From Bradyrhizobium canariense (GTDB taxonomy: Bacteria; Pseudomonadota; Alphaproteobacteria; Rhizobiales; Xanthobacteraceae), in contig NZ_JAFCKJ010000001.1 in the NCBI RefSeq assembly GCF_018130465.1, positions 124,001 to 188,000 of the forward strand: a stretch of 64,000 nucleotides of DNA. The letters are read 5' to 3'. Below the pieces are notes generated by a model. The model made no database searches. It was given only the letters and a program-made list of their open reading frames with translations, and was not told the origin of the DNA. This document shows, piece by piece, positions 1 through 8,318 of this stretch. Position numbers and translations under genes: made by a program. Numbering within the stretch: the stretch's first letter is position 1; each line of letters starts with the position of its first letter.

Positions 1-976
1 TCAGCGACCAGCCGGATGTCTGGCAATGCGTGCGCAGTGACAGCGAGCGCGGATCGCTGGGGTTGAACGGCTTCAGCAGCTTCGCCCAGAGCAGCCGCGC
101 GGCGCGCATCTTGGCGACTTCCATGAAGAAGTTCATGCCGGTCGCCCAGAAGAACGACAGGCGCGGCGCGAAGCGGTCGACATCGAGACCGGCGGCAAGA
201 CCGGCACGCAGATATTCGACGCCATCGGCCAGCGTATAGGCGAGCTCGAGGTCCTGCGTCGCGCCGGCCTCCTGCATGTGATAACCGGAGATCGAGATCG
301 AATTGTATTTCGGCATTTTTTGCGAGGTGTACGCAAAAATGTCCGAGATGATCCGCATCGAGGGCGCGGGCGGGTAGATATAGGTATTGCGCACCATGAA
401 CTCTTTCAGAATGTCGTTCTGAATGGTCCCTGAGAGCTTTTCCGGCGCCACGCCCTGTTCGCCCGCGGCAGCGACATAGAGCGCGAGGATCGGCAGCACC
501 GCGCCGTTCATGGTCATGGACACGCTCATCTGGTCGAGCGGAATCCCCGCGAACAGCGTCCGCATGTCGTAGATGGAATCGATGGCAACGCCGGCCATGC
601 CGACGTCGCCGCCGACGCGCGGATGGTCGCTGTCATAGCCGCGATGGGTGGCGAGGTCGAACGCGACCGAGAGGCCCTTCTGTCCGGCCGCGAGGTTGCG
701 GCGGTAGAACGCGTTGGAATCCTCCGCCGTGGAGAAGCCGGCATATTGCCGCACGGTCCAGGGCTGGTTGACATACATGGTCGGGTAGGGGCCGCGCAGG
801 TAAGGCGCGATACCCGGATAGGTCTCGAGGAAGTCGAGCCCGGCCAGATCGGCCTCGCTATAAGCGGGCTTCACCAGGATGCCCTCGGGCGTCAGCCACG
901 GCTCGGCGCTGCCGGCCGGCGCGGCGGTGGCGGCTCGCTCGAAGGCGATATCGGCGAAGTTCGGAATGCGGCTCAT
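1..976 (-). CDS. scpA: Methylmalonyl-CoA mutase large (catalytic) subunit, N-terminal part, cut by window edge
   Basis: Interconverts (R)-methylmalonyl-CoA and succinyl-CoA with adenosylcobalamin in the cytoplasm, the last step of propionyl-CoA use. About 325 residues are visible from MSRIPNFAD at 976 to the window edge. They cover the start of the substrate-binding TIM barrel, including the family motif [21 protein letters not shown]. The C-terminal cobalamin domain lies outside the window. A second in-frame ATG at 988 would add four residues; 976 is preferred because MSRIPNF matches the N-terminus I expect for the family. The small subunit lies upstream on the same strand, separated by a GFA gene, and all three probably share a transcript. 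Confidence 0.93.
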   Translation of the reverse strand, partial: MSRIPNFADIAFERAATAAPAGSAEPWLTPEGILVKPAYSEADLAGLDFLETYPGIAPYLRGPYPTMYVNQPWTVRQYAGFSTAEDSNAFYRRNLAAGQKGLSVAFDLATHRGYDSDHPRVGGDVGMAGVAIDSIYDMRTLFAGIPLDQMSVSMTMNGAVLPILALYVAAAGEQGVAPEKLSGTIQNDILKEFMVRNTYIYPPAPSMRIISDIFAYTSQKMPKYNSISISGYHMQEAGATQDLELAYTLADGVEYLRAGLAAGLDVDRFAPRLSFFWATGMNFFMEVAKMRAARLLWAKLLKPFNPSDPRSLSLRTHCQTSGWSL

Positions 977-999
977 GGTTTCAACCATATCATAGGCGC

Positions 1000-1464
1000 T
1001 CAATCATGATCCGGATGCTGATGGCTGACGATGGTCGCCATCTTCTCCGGTCCGTAATTCTGCTGCGTGGTCTGGCTCGGCAGGTTGGCGATCCCAACCA
1101 CCCAGCCGAGACGGGACTCGGTCCCGAACTGCCGTGTCGGCACTACGTGGTCAGGACGGTCGAACGCGCCGGTCATGATCTCGATCCGGTCGCCGTCGAT
1201 GCGGCCAAAACTCAGCGGCGTGCCGCAGGCGGCGCAATAGCCACGTTCGGCGATGGAGGAGGAACGAAAGAACGACGGCGTCCCCTTGGTCCAAGCAAAG
1301 TCCGTCTTGTTGATGTCGGCAAAAGAGGCGAACGGCGCGCCGCTGGCCTTCTGACACATCCGGCAGTGGCAGATCGAAACCTTGTTGGGTGCTACCGTCA
1401 GCGCAAAGCGGACCGCGCCGCATTGGCAGCCGCCGGCGAGAACGGGTTTGCCTGCTTCCGTCAT
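1000..1464 (-). CDS. GFA-family (glutathione-dependent formaldehyde-activating-like) zinc protein
   Basis: A 154-residue GFA-fold protein. Its Zn-binding Cys motifs are CQC (residues 13-15), CHCRMC (32-37) and CAAC (77-80). Founding members of the family speed addition of formaldehyde to glutathione, but most members, probably including this one, have no known substrate. The ATG at 1464 overlaps the TGA of the small mutase subunit (ATGA), so translation is likely coupled. The open frame runs further upstream, but only because the mutase gene occupies that [19 protein letters not shown] is the natural start. Its position between two subunits of one enzyme is odd. Confidence 0.9.
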   Translation of the reverse strand: MTEAGKPVLAGGCQCGAVRFALTVAPNKVSICHCRMCQKASGAPFASFADINKTDFAWTKGTPSFFRSSSIAERGYCAACGTPLSFGRIDGDRIEIMTGAFDRPDHVVPTRQFGTESRLGWVVGIANLPSQTTQQNYGPEKMATIVSHQHPDHD

Positions 1465-3332
1465 GGCTGCTCCATCCGTCGATACGTGTCTTGCAGCGTC
1501 GCAAGCGCATCGCCTCCGGCGAAGACGAAGCCGGTGACGCCGGCTGCATGCAGCGCCGCCTCGGCATCGGTCGGGCGGCCTGCCAGATAGATAAGTCGCG
1601 CCCCGGCGGTTTGCAGGGCCCGTGCCGCGGCTTCGGCGTGTTCCGCATAGACCTTGTCGCTGGAACAAAGGCAGGCGAGCCCGGCGCCAGACGCCTTGAA
1701 GGCGGCGGCTAACTGGGCCGGATCGGTAAAGCCCTCGCTATCGACGGCCTGGATGCCGCCGGTCTCGAACAGGCTTTTGGCAAAGGTCGCCCGCGCCGTG
1801 AAATCGGCGGGCGTGCCGAGATTGGCCAAGAACACTTTTGGCCGCGTGCCGCGTGCCTTCAACGCCGCATCGGATTTATCGCGCAGCGCCTCGAACGGTT
1901 CCGCCAGCCGGATCGGCGGCAGCGCGTCGAACTTGTATTTTTGCTCGCCATAAGGTGCGAGCGCGACCGGCGTCGCCTTCAGCACTGCCGTTTCGCTCTC
2001 GTGCAGGTTCGGAAACTCGCTGGCGCCGGTCAGCACATCGCGGCGCTTTGCGATATTGGCGTCGCGGGCCTTTCGCGCGGCTGCGACCTTGCTCTGGAAC
2101 AGGCCCTGCTGAAGCGCAGCGAAGGCGCCGCCGGCTTTCTCGCTCTCCTGGAATAGCGCCCAGGCCGCGTCGCAGAGCTGCGCCGTCAGCGTCTCGATGC
2201 CGCCTGCGCCCGCCGCGGGATCGCTGACCTTGGCGAGGTTGCTTTCCTCCAGCAGCACGGCTTGCGTGTTGCGCGCCACGCGCCGCGCGAACGGATCGGG
2301 CAGGCCGAGCGCCAGCGTGTGCGGTAGCACGGTGATCGCGTTGGCGCCGGCGAGTCCGGCCGCGAACGTCGCCATGGTCGCGCGCAGCATGTTCACATAG
2401 GGATCGCGCTGCGTCAGCATGCGCCAGGCGGTATCTGCTGCGACGAACAGTGGTTTTGGCGTGAGCCCGCACGCCGTCTCGATGCGTGCCCACAGCAGCC
2501 GCAATGCGCGGAATTTTGCCATGGTGAGGAACTGGTCTGCATCCGCGGCCACCCGCGCATAGACCATGCCCTGCGCCTGCTCCAGCGGAACGCCCGCGCT
2601 TTCGATCGCGCGCAAATAAGCGATGCCGCAGGCGAGCACGAAAGCAAGCTCCTGCACCTCGGAGCCGCCGGCATCGTGGATCACGCGTCCGTCAGCGGAC
2701 GCGAACGGTCCCTTGAAGCCGAGCGCGGCGAGGCCCTTGATCCCGCCGGTGACGGCCGGAACGATTTCGTCCCAGGTGTAGGGGCTGTGGCCCCACACCG
2801 CGCCGGCCGCGAGCGGGTCGAGCCCGAAGCGGATGTCGCAGGCCGCGGGATCGATGCCCTTGCTCTTCACATATTCCGCGACATGGATCGCGGCCATCCG
2901 CGATTGCGGACCGACCTGAAGCTCGAGGCCGATGCGGGCATCGAGATGGACGTCCTGCAAGATCTTTGCGACCGCGTCTGCGGTCGGTTCCAGCCCGAAA
3001 CCGTGAGCGCCATTGCCGCCGGCGAACACCAGCGCGAGCCCCGTCGCGCCATTTTCGAGATCGGTCAGTGCCTGCGCATTCGCCGCACTTGCATCGGGAT
3101 GGTCGATCCGCTGCATGATCTGCCAGGGCGCCGCCGCCGGCCGCCCCACCACGGGCGCAACGCCTTTGGCGCGCGGATAGAGCGGATCGATCTTGATTCC
3201 GTCATAAGTCTTGCCGACCAGCTTCTCGAACGGCGCGCCCTTCAGCACGCCATCGACCAGCTTGCGCCAGTCTTCGACGGTCGCCTTGGGAAAATCCGCC
3301 GCCAGCGGCAGGTCGTCAGTCGCGGAGGTCAT
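1461..3332 (-). CDS. mutA: Methylmalonyl-CoA mutase small (non-catalytic) subunit
   Basis: 623 residues, the usual length for the beta subunit of heterodimeric methylmalonyl-CoA mutase. The N-terminus (MTSATDDLPLAADFP) and the TIM-barrel sequence match the family. The C-terminal Rossmann-like domain has no DxHxxG cobalamin-ligand motif; the equivalent stretch reads FLANLGTPADF. That is expected of the non-catalytic partner. It is first in the minus-strand group mutA, GFA gene, large subunit, and starts 82 bases downstream of the folK stop. It could be co-transcribed with the fol genes; no convincing terminator was seen between them. Confidence 0.93.
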   Translation of the reverse strand: MTSATDDLPLAADFPKATVEDWRKLVDGVLKGAPFEKLVGKTYDGIKIDPLYPRAKGVAPVVGRPAAAPWQIMQRIDHPDASAANAQALTDLENGATGLALVFAGGNGAHGFGLEPTADAVAKILQDVHLDARIGLELQVGPQSRMAAIHVAEYVKSKGIDPAACDIRFGLDPLAAGAVWGHSPYTWDEIVPAVTGGIKGLAALGFKGPFASADGRVIHDAGGSEVQELAFVLACGIAYLRAIESAGVPLEQAQGMVYARVAADADQFLTMAKFRALRLLWARIETACGLTPKPLFVAADTAWRMLTQRDPYVNMLRATMATFAAGLAGANAITVLPHTLALGLPDPFARRVARNTQAVLLEESNLAKVSDPAAGAGGIETLTAQLCDAAWALFQESEKAGGAFAALQQGLFQSKVAAARKARDANIAKRRDVLTGASEFPNLHESETAVLKATPVALAPYGEQKYKFDALPPIRLAEPFEALRDKSDAALKARGTRPKVFLANLGTPADFTARATFAKSLFETGGIQAVDSEGFTDPAQLAAAFKASGAGLACLCSSDKVYAEHAEAAARALQTAGARLIYLAGRPTDAEAALHAAGVTGFVFAGGDALATLQDTYRRMEQP

Positions 3333-3413
3333 GCGGCGAGGGGCTCCCGAAAATCTTGTTGTTCGCAGGCGAAATTGCCACGGCCGGCCGTCCCTGCAAA
3401 CGGTTGTTTTTGG

Positions 3414-3905
3414 TTAACCGGTATCCGGAAGCCGCTCAATGCCTTGCGTCGAGACGCTGGCGAGACCGTCACGCACACGAATGCCCGAGATCACGCGGTC
3501 CGGCGCGATTTCGGCCAGCGGCACCAGCACGAAGGCGCGCTCGAACAGGCGTGGGTGCGGTAGCGTCAGGTCGGGCTTCTGGAAACTGACATCGTCATAG
3601 GCGATCATGTCGAGATCGAGCGTGCGCGGCCCCCATTGCCGCTCCTTGTCCCGTGTGCGGCCGAATTTCTGCTCGACCTTCTGCATCACGAACAAGAGCG
3701 CGTGCGGATCGAGGTCGGTCTCGATCTCGACGCAGGCATTGATGAAGGGAGCCTGGTCCTCGTCGCCCCAGGGCGGGGTCGTGTAGTCGGAGGAGCGCGC
3801 GATCAACGCGGCCTGCGCCATGCCGCAGATATGGGCGATCGCCTTTCCGAACGTCGCGCGGACATCACCGACATTGCCGCCGAGTGCAATGAGGACGCTC
3901 GCCAT
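3414..3905 (-). CDS. folK: 2-amino-4-hydroxy-6-hydroxymethyldihydropteridine diphosphokinase (HPPK)
   Basis: Transfers pyrophosphate from ATP to 6-hydroxymethyl-7,8-dihydropterin, the folate step before dihydropteroate synthase. 163 residues, normal for a single-domain enzyme. The N-terminal LIALGGNVGD and the signature RDKERQWGPRTLDLDMI (about 85-101), which carries the Mg-binding aspartates, are present, followed by LPHPRLFERAFVLVPL. It is the last gene of a folP-folB-folK operon; its ATG lies one base after the folB stop. Confidence 0.96.
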   Translation of the reverse strand: MASVLIALGGNVGDVRATFGKAIAHICGMAQAALIARSSDYTTPPWGDEDQAPFINACVEIETDLDPHALLFVMQKVEQKFGRTRDKERQWGPRTLDLDMIAYDDVSFQKPDLTLPHPRLFERAFVLVPLAEIAPDRVISGIRVRDGLASVSTQGIERLPDTG

Positions 3906-3906
3906 G

Positions 3907-4275
3907 TCAGGGGTGCCGCGCGCGTGTCAGCATGATGCCGACATCGTCGAAGATCGCGGCGATCGGAGCATGCGGCTTGTGCACGGTGATCTTCACGGCG
4001 CGGATGCGCGGGAAGTGCGACAGGATGGCATCGGCGACCGCGCCGGCCGCGCGCTCCAGCAGCTTGTAATTGGTGTTCTTGAACGCCGCGGTCGTGGTCG
4101 CCACCACTTCGGCGTAAGACACCGTATCGGCGAGCCGGTCGCTGCGCGAAGGCTCCGACAGGTCGGTATAGAGCTCGAGGTCGATGACAAAGCGCTGGCC
4201 GACTTCTGTTTCGTGATCCATCACGCCGTGGCGGGCGTGGATCGACAGGCCGCTCACGAAGATCGTATCGGTCAT
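3907..4275 (-). CDS. folB: Dihydroneopterin aldolase
   Basis: Converts 7,8-dihydroneopterin to 6-hydroxymethyl-7,8-dihydropterin and glycolaldehyde. 122 residues, typical for FolB. Visible family features are the N-terminal IHARHGVMDHE motif with the active-site Glu, the central YAEV stretch and the Lys in ITVHKPHAPI near the C-terminus. The start ATG at 4275 overlaps the folP stop by four bases (ATGA), so it is probably translated by coupling. It sits between folP and folK, which act after it in the pathway. Confidence 0.95.
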   Translation of the reverse strand: MTDTIFVSGLSIHARHGVMDHETEVGQRFVIDLELYTDLSEPSRSDRLADTVSYAEVVATTTAAFKNTNYKLLERAAGAVADAILSHFPRIRAVKITVHKPHAPIAAIFDDVGIMLTRARHP

Positions 4276-5132
4276 TGCTTGCTCTCGATTGCGTGCGCCA
4301 CTCGCAGGGCCTGCAAGGTCTCGGCGACGTCATGGGTCCGGATGATTTTCGCGCCGCGCTGTGCGGCGATCAGATGCGCGGCGATCGAGCCGGCGAGCCG
4401 CTCTTTCGGCTCCGACGGCGACACCGAGGCGATGAAGCGTTTTCGCGAGGCACCAACGAGGATTGGCAGGCCGAACACGGCAAGCTCGCCGAGTCGCGCC
4501 AGCGCGGTCATGCTCTGCTCGGCGGTCTTGCCGAAGCCGATGCCGGGATCGAGCACGATTTTTTCGCGCGCGATGCCGGCTTTGGCGGCGATGTCGAGTG
4601 AGCGCAGGAAGAACGCTTTCATGTCCACGACGATGTCGATGGCGGGATCGACGCTGTCGCGGTTGTGCATGACGATAACGGGGACGCCCTTGGCGGCCAC
4701 CATCGGCGCCATGCCGGCGTCGCGTTGCAGGCCCCAAACGTCGTTGGCGATCGCCGCGCCCTGGGCGAGCGCGAAGGCCACCACCTCCGCCTTCATGCTG
4801 TCGATCGAGACGGGCACGCCGAGCGCCACGATGCCCGCCAGCACCGGCCTCAGCCGCGCCAGCTCGTCTTCCGCCGTGACCGGTCGGGCGCCCTTGTAGG
4901 GCCGGGTGGACTCGGCACCGATATCGATGATGTCGACCCCGGCCTCGATCATCGCCCGTGCCCGCGCGAGCGCCTGCTCGGGCGCGATGAATTCGCCGCC
5001 GTCGGAGAATGAATCCGGGGTGACGTTGAGCACGCCCATGATCGCCGGGATCGGCCGCTCCAGCAGCGTCCGCAGCACGTCAGGCCCGACTGAACCGGCC
5101 GCCGGGACGGATGGGGAGGGCGAGGCATTCAT
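4272..5132 (-). CDS. folP: Dihydropteroate synthase
   Basis: Condenses 6-hydroxymethyl-dihydropterin pyrophosphate with p-aminobenzoate; this is the sulfonamide target. 286 residues with the TIM-barrel signatures NVTPDSFSDGG (36-46), DIGAESTRP, and SIDSMKAEVV, then the C-terminal GASRKRFI loop. The start at 5132 is the first ATG of the frame; the first 25 or so residues are a variable extension ahead of the conserved core. First gene of folP-folB-folK. The upstream region holds an intergenic inverted repeat at 5220-5322. Confidence 0.95.
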   Translation of the reverse strand: MNASPSPSVPAAGSVGPDVLRTLLERPIPAIMGVLNVTPDSFSDGGEFIAPEQALARARAMIEAGVDIIDIGAESTRPYKGARPVTAEDELARLRPVLAGIVALGVPVSIDSMKAEVVAFALAQGAAIANDVWGLQRDAGMAPMVAAKGVPVIVMHNRDSVDPAIDIVVDMKAFFLRSLDIAAKAGIAREKIVLDPGIGFGKTAEQSMTALARLGELAVFGLPILVGASRKRFIASVSPSEPKERLAGSIAAHLIAAQRGAKIIRTHDVAETLQALRVAHAIESKQ

Positions 5133-5219
5133 GCGGCCCGCTTTAGCGGTCGGGGAGGGGGAGTCAAGACGGGAAGGGGTGCGTTGTCAGCGTTTGGGGA
5201 CGGCGTCGCACACCCTCGC

Positions 5220-5322
5220 TGTCATTGCCCGCGAAAGCGGGCAATCCAGTATTCCAGAGACGGTGCCGCGATACGGAGGAGCCGCGGCGTACTGGATACC
5301 CCGCTTTCGCGGGGTATGACGG
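5220..5322. repeat. Intergenic imperfect inverted-repeat element (REP/MITE-like)
   Basis: Two arms face each other. The left arm (about 5221-5252) contains GCCCGCGAAAGCGGGC followed by AATCCAGTA. The right arm (about 5290-5321) contains TACTGGATA followed by CCCCGCTTTCGCGGGG. Each arm is itself a palindrome, and the arms are near reverse complements of each other. Such elements are abundant in Bradyrhizobium genomes. It lies between the folP promoter region and the end of the DUF4332 gene and carries no coding sequence. Copy number cannot be seen here. Confidence 0.8.
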
Positions 5323-5406
5323 CGGAGTTGGGGGGGCATTGTTGCCCATCGGGCAAAACGATGCCGAGAGAGTAGCGCGGCAATCCGTATGCGGAGAGCG
5401 GCAGAG

Positions 5407-5814
5407 CTAATACGAAATCTTCGGCGGCAGCTTCTTCGCCTTGGCGATGATGTCGCCGACCGATTTCTCCGAGGGCAGGATGCGGAGGAGCTTTTTCTTC
5501 TCGTTGGCATCCCGCATGCTCTGGGCGAGCCTTGCCGGATTTCGATAGGAGAGTTCGCGCACGGTGGTGACGCCGGCGGCGCGGACCAGGCCGACCTTGG
5601 CCCTGCCCATGCCGGGGATGCGCATGTAGTCGGAGACGTTGGCCCATTCTAGCAGCAACTGCTCGCTGATGCCGGTCTTGGCGGAGAGCGCCTTGCGGCC
5701 CTTCACGGTCGAGGCCGCCTCGAGCAGCGCATCGGTGGTGCGGATACCTTGCGCCTTCAACTTGTTGGCGGCAAAGGTCGACAGGCCCTCAATCTCGGAG
5801 ATCGGATATGTCAT
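5407..5814 (-). CDS. DUF4332 helix-hairpin-helix protein
   Basis: 135 residues, fully alpha-helical in character. It has two helix-hairpin-helix-like segments: ISEIEGLSTFAANKLKAQGIRTTDALL near the N-terminus, and DYMRIPGMGRAKVGLVRAAGVTTV in the middle. This matches the DUF4332 family, whose members resemble non-specific DNA-binding HhH domains; no activity is established. It is Lys/Arg-rich and cytoplasmic. It stands alone on the minus strand, 26 bases downstream of the next gene. Confidence 0.8.
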   Translation of the reverse strand: MTYPISEIEGLSTFAANKLKAQGIRTTDALLEAASTVKGRKALSAKTGISEQLLLEWANVSDYMRIPGMGRAKVGLVRAAGVTTVRELSYRNPARLAQSMRDANEKKKLLRILPSEKSVGDIIAKAKKLPPKISY

Positions 5815-5840
5815 GATACTCGATGTGAAATGCGCAAGCT

Positions 5841-6206
5841 TCAGGCGAACTGGCTGAGGCCTGGGGTCCCCGCGATGATCTTGCCCATCTGATCCGCTCC
5901 GATTTTGTCTCGGCCGAAGCGAAAAAGTTCACGGGCGACGTTCTGAATCTCGGACATGCCAAGTCCCAGGCCCATCAGGCGCGTGCCGAGCGCCATCAGG
6001 CCGCCGCCCATCAGCCGCGACAGTCCCCCGCCGCTGCCGGACGCCTCGATCGCCGCTTCTGCACCTGGAATCTGGTCGATCAGTACCTGGACGGTGTCGG
6101 AAGGACCCTCGTTGCGGAGGAAGCCCAGGATAATGCCGACGGTCTTTTCAGCGACAGCACTATCTATGCTGGCGTTTGTCGCCAGCCGTCCGATCAGCTC
6201 GTCCAT
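5841..6206 (-). CDS. Conserved hypothetical small protein, DUF2267/DUF2780-like
   Basis: 121 residues with an N-terminal helical part (MDELIGRLATNASIDSAVAEKTVGIILGFL) and a Gly/Leu/Met-rich centre (GGGLSRLMGGGLMALGTRLMGLGLGM). The C-terminus is helical and ends in GTPGLSQFA. It resembles small helical proteins of the DUF2267/DUF2780 type in rhizobia, but I cannot name a function. There is no signal peptide and no true membrane segment. A TTTTCGAAAA palindrome lies about 40 bases upstream of the start (see 6241-6256). Confidence 0.7.
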   Translation of the reverse strand: MDELIGRLATNASIDSAVAEKTVGIILGFLRNEGPSDTVQVLIDQIPGAEAAIEASGSGGGLSRLMGGGLMALGTRLMGLGLGMSEIQNVARELFRFGRDKIGADQMGKIIAGTPGLSQFA

Positions 6207-6556
6207 ATGGCCTGCCCCTCAGCCGGTTCACATGCCGGAGTATTGTTTTCGAAAATGATCTTGAGCCGGTGCGATGTGAAATACAAGCAATGAACGCCAC
6301 CAACGTTCCGATTCATTCTCGAACGCGCGACAAGTGTTGCAGCGATGCAAGAGCGGAGATGGAATCGGCGAAAAAATGCCGCGGTGCGAATGTATCCGTT
6401 CCTACTTTCGGCTGATGTCGCCCATATGTTTCCGGCAATGTCGCATGCTTGGCGCGCGTTGAATGGTTTTAATCGGCGCGCGACATGCGTTAAACTACGG
6501 AACTGGAGCATTCGAGTTTCGACACGCGAAACACGGCAGAGAGATCAGAGAGAATA
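6207..6556. other. 350-base non-coding gap between divergent genes
   Basis: Separates the minus-strand gene starting at 6206 from the plus-strand ATPase gene at 6557. The short open frames here have atypical codon use and no recognisable product. The left end holds the palindromic 16-mer TATTGTTTTCGAAAAT (6241-6256). The right end has a purine-rich ribosome site (AGAGAG) ahead of the ATG at 6557. No terminator or RNA gene was recognised. Confidence 0.5.
6241..6256. promoter_or_regulatory. Palindromic site, 15/16 match to the GntR-cluster operator candidate
   Basis: TATTGTTTTCGAAAAT differs at one base from the 16-mer found twice in the GntR cluster (25542-25557 and 26373-26388). It lies 35-50 bases upstream of the minus-strand gene starting at 6206, a spacing similar to that upstream of the FAH hydrolase gene. 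It may be bound by the same or a related regulator. A chance match cannot be excluded. Confidence 0.35.
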
Positions 6557-8185
6557 ATGACCGCACAGGACAGCAAGCTCGGCGACACCGACGACAAGAT
6601 CTTCGTCGGCAAGGGAGACGAGCAGGCATGGCTGGCGCTGGCGTTCGCCAATCGCCACGGCCTCGTCACGGGTGCAACCGGAACCGGCAAGACGGTGTCG
6701 CTGCAAGTGATGGCAGAGGGATTTGCGCGCGCCGGTGTTCCGGTCTTCGCGGCCGACATCAAGGGCGACCTCTCCGGCATCTCCGAGGTTGGCGTGCCCG
6801 CGGACTTCATCGTCAAGCGCGCCACCGCGATGGGCCTGACGTTCCAGCCCGACCAGTTCTCGACGGTGTTCTGGGACGTGTTCGGCGAGCAGGGCCACCC
6901 GGTGCGGGCGACCGTCACGGAAATGGGCCCGCTGCTGCTCGCACGCATGCTCGACCTGAACGACGTGCAGGAAGGCGTGCTCAACGTCGCCTTCCGCGTC
7001 GCCGACGACAACGGGCTGACGCTGATCGACATGAAGGATCTGCGCGCGCTGCTCGATGCCATCGTGCCCGATGCCGGCAAGAAGGGGGCGGATGCCGAGG
7101 AGAGTCCGCTTGCCGAGATCAAGAAGGCGGCGCAGGGTTTTGGCAACGTGACCAAGGCCACTGTCGGCACTATCCAGCGCCAGCTTCTGGTGCTGGAGAA
7201 CCAGGGCGGCACCAAATTCTTCGGCGAGCCGGCGCTGACGCTGAAAGACTTCATGAAGACCGACCGCGACGGCCGCGGCATGGTCAACATTCTCGTCGCC
7301 GACAAGCTGCTCCAGAGCCCGCGGCTTTACGCGACGTTCCTGCTGTGGATGCTGTCAGAACTGTTCGAGGAGCTGCCCGAGGCCGGCGACCTGCCCAAGC
7401 CGAAGCTGGTCTTCTTCTTCGACGAGGCGCATCTGCTGTTCAACGACGCGCCTAAGGCGCTGATGGACAAGATCGAGCAGGTGGTGCGCCTGATCCGCTC
7501 CAAGGGCGTCGGCGTCTATTTCGTGACGCAAAACCCTGTCGACGTGCCCGACCGTGTGCTCGGACAATTGGGCAACCGGGTGCAGCACGCGCTCCGCGCC
7601 TTCACCCCGCGCGACCAGAAGGCGGTCGCCGCCGCGGCCCAGACCTTCCGGCCCAACCCGAAGCTCGACACTGCCAAGGTGATCATGGAGCTCGGCAAGG
7701 GCGAGGCGCTGGTGTCCTTTCTCGAAGGCAACGGCACGCCGGCGATGGTCGAGCGGGTGATGATCCGGCCGCCATCGGCCCGGATCGGACCGATCACGCC
7801 GGAAGAGCGCAAGGCGATCATGGATGCAAGCCCGGTGAAGGGCAAATACGACACCGCCGTTGATGCGGAGTCCGCCTACGAGATGATCCAGAAGCGCATT
7901 GCCGGCACGGCTGCGACTGCCGATCCCGGCGCGGCTGGCGGAATAGGAGGCGGTGGCATCCTCGGCCAGATCGGCTCGATAGTCGGCACCATCTTCGGCA
8001 CCAACGTCAAGCGCGGCCGCCTCTCGACGGGCCAGGTCATCGCGCGCGACATGACCCGATCGGTCACCAATCAGGTGATCGGGGGGATGGCCGCCAATAT
8101 CGGCAAGTCGGTCGCCGGACAGCTTGGTGGCTCGATCGGCCGCACGCTGGTCCGCGGCGCGCTCGGCGGCTTGCTGCGCAGGTAG
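6557..8185 (+). CDS. HerA-like / DUF853 P-loop ATPase (YjgR family)
   Basis: 542-residue ATPase. The Walker A motif GATGTGKT is at residues 39-46. A Walker B-like LVFFFDEAHLLF is near residues 281-293, followed by the GVYFVTQNPVDVP and NRVQHALRAFTPRDQKA motifs of the HerA/YjgR (DUF853) family. The C-terminal part after about residue 450 is Gly-rich (GAAGGIGGGGILGQIG) and ends LGGSIGRTLVRGALGGLLRR. The family is related to the HerA/FtsK translocases but the job of this branch is unknown. Monocistronic; AGAGAG precedes the ATG, and a GC-rich hairpin follows at 8220-8243. Confidence 0.92.
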   Translation: MTAQDSKLGDTDDKIFVGKGDEQAWLALAFANRHGLVTGATGTGKTVSLQVMAEGFARAGVPVFAADIKGDLSGISEVGVPADFIVKRATAMGLTFQPDQFSTVFWDVFGEQGHPVRATVTEMGPLLLARMLDLNDVQEGVLNVAFRVADDNGLTLIDMKDLRALLDAIVPDAGKKGADAEESPLAEIKKAAQGFGNVTKATVGTIQRQLLVLENQGGTKFFGEPALTLKDFMKTDRDGRGMVNILVADKLLQSPRLYATFLLWMLSELFEELPEAGDLPKPKLVFFFDEAHLLFNDAPKALMDKIEQVVRLIRSKGVGVYFVTQNPVDVPDRVLGQLGNRVQHALRAFTPRDQKAVAAAAQTFRPNPKLDTAKVIMELGKGEALVSFLEGNGTPAMVERVMIRPPSARIGPITPEERKAIMDASPVKGKYDTAVDAESAYEMIQKRIAGTAATADPGAAGGIGGGGILGQIGSIVGTIFGTNVKRGRLSTGQVIARDMTRSVTNQVIGGMAANIGKSVAGQLGGSIGRTLVRGALGGLLRR

Positions 8186-8219
8186 GCAGAAAGCCTCGTT
8201 TGAGGCAATTCGTCGGGAA

Positions 8220-8243
8220 ACCCGCCGCCTGTGCGCGGCGGGT
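8220..8243 (+). terminator. GC-rich hairpin after the DUF853 gene
   Basis: Perfect 9-base stem ACCCGCCGC / GCGGCGGGT with a 6-base loop, 35 bases after the stop at 8185. No T-run follows on the plus strand, so it is only a possible terminator or an mRNA 3' stabiliser. Confidence 0.4.
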
Positions 8244-8318
8244 ACAAATTCGGGTGAACAGGACTCTCCAAGCGTCCGTCGGTCTGCTAGGTGCTATGGC
8301 CCCTGACTGGACCAAATC

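Noticed and set aside
3820-4899. 359-codon plus frame over folB/folP
   Set aside because: Antisense to three conserved fol genes with coupled stops and starts.
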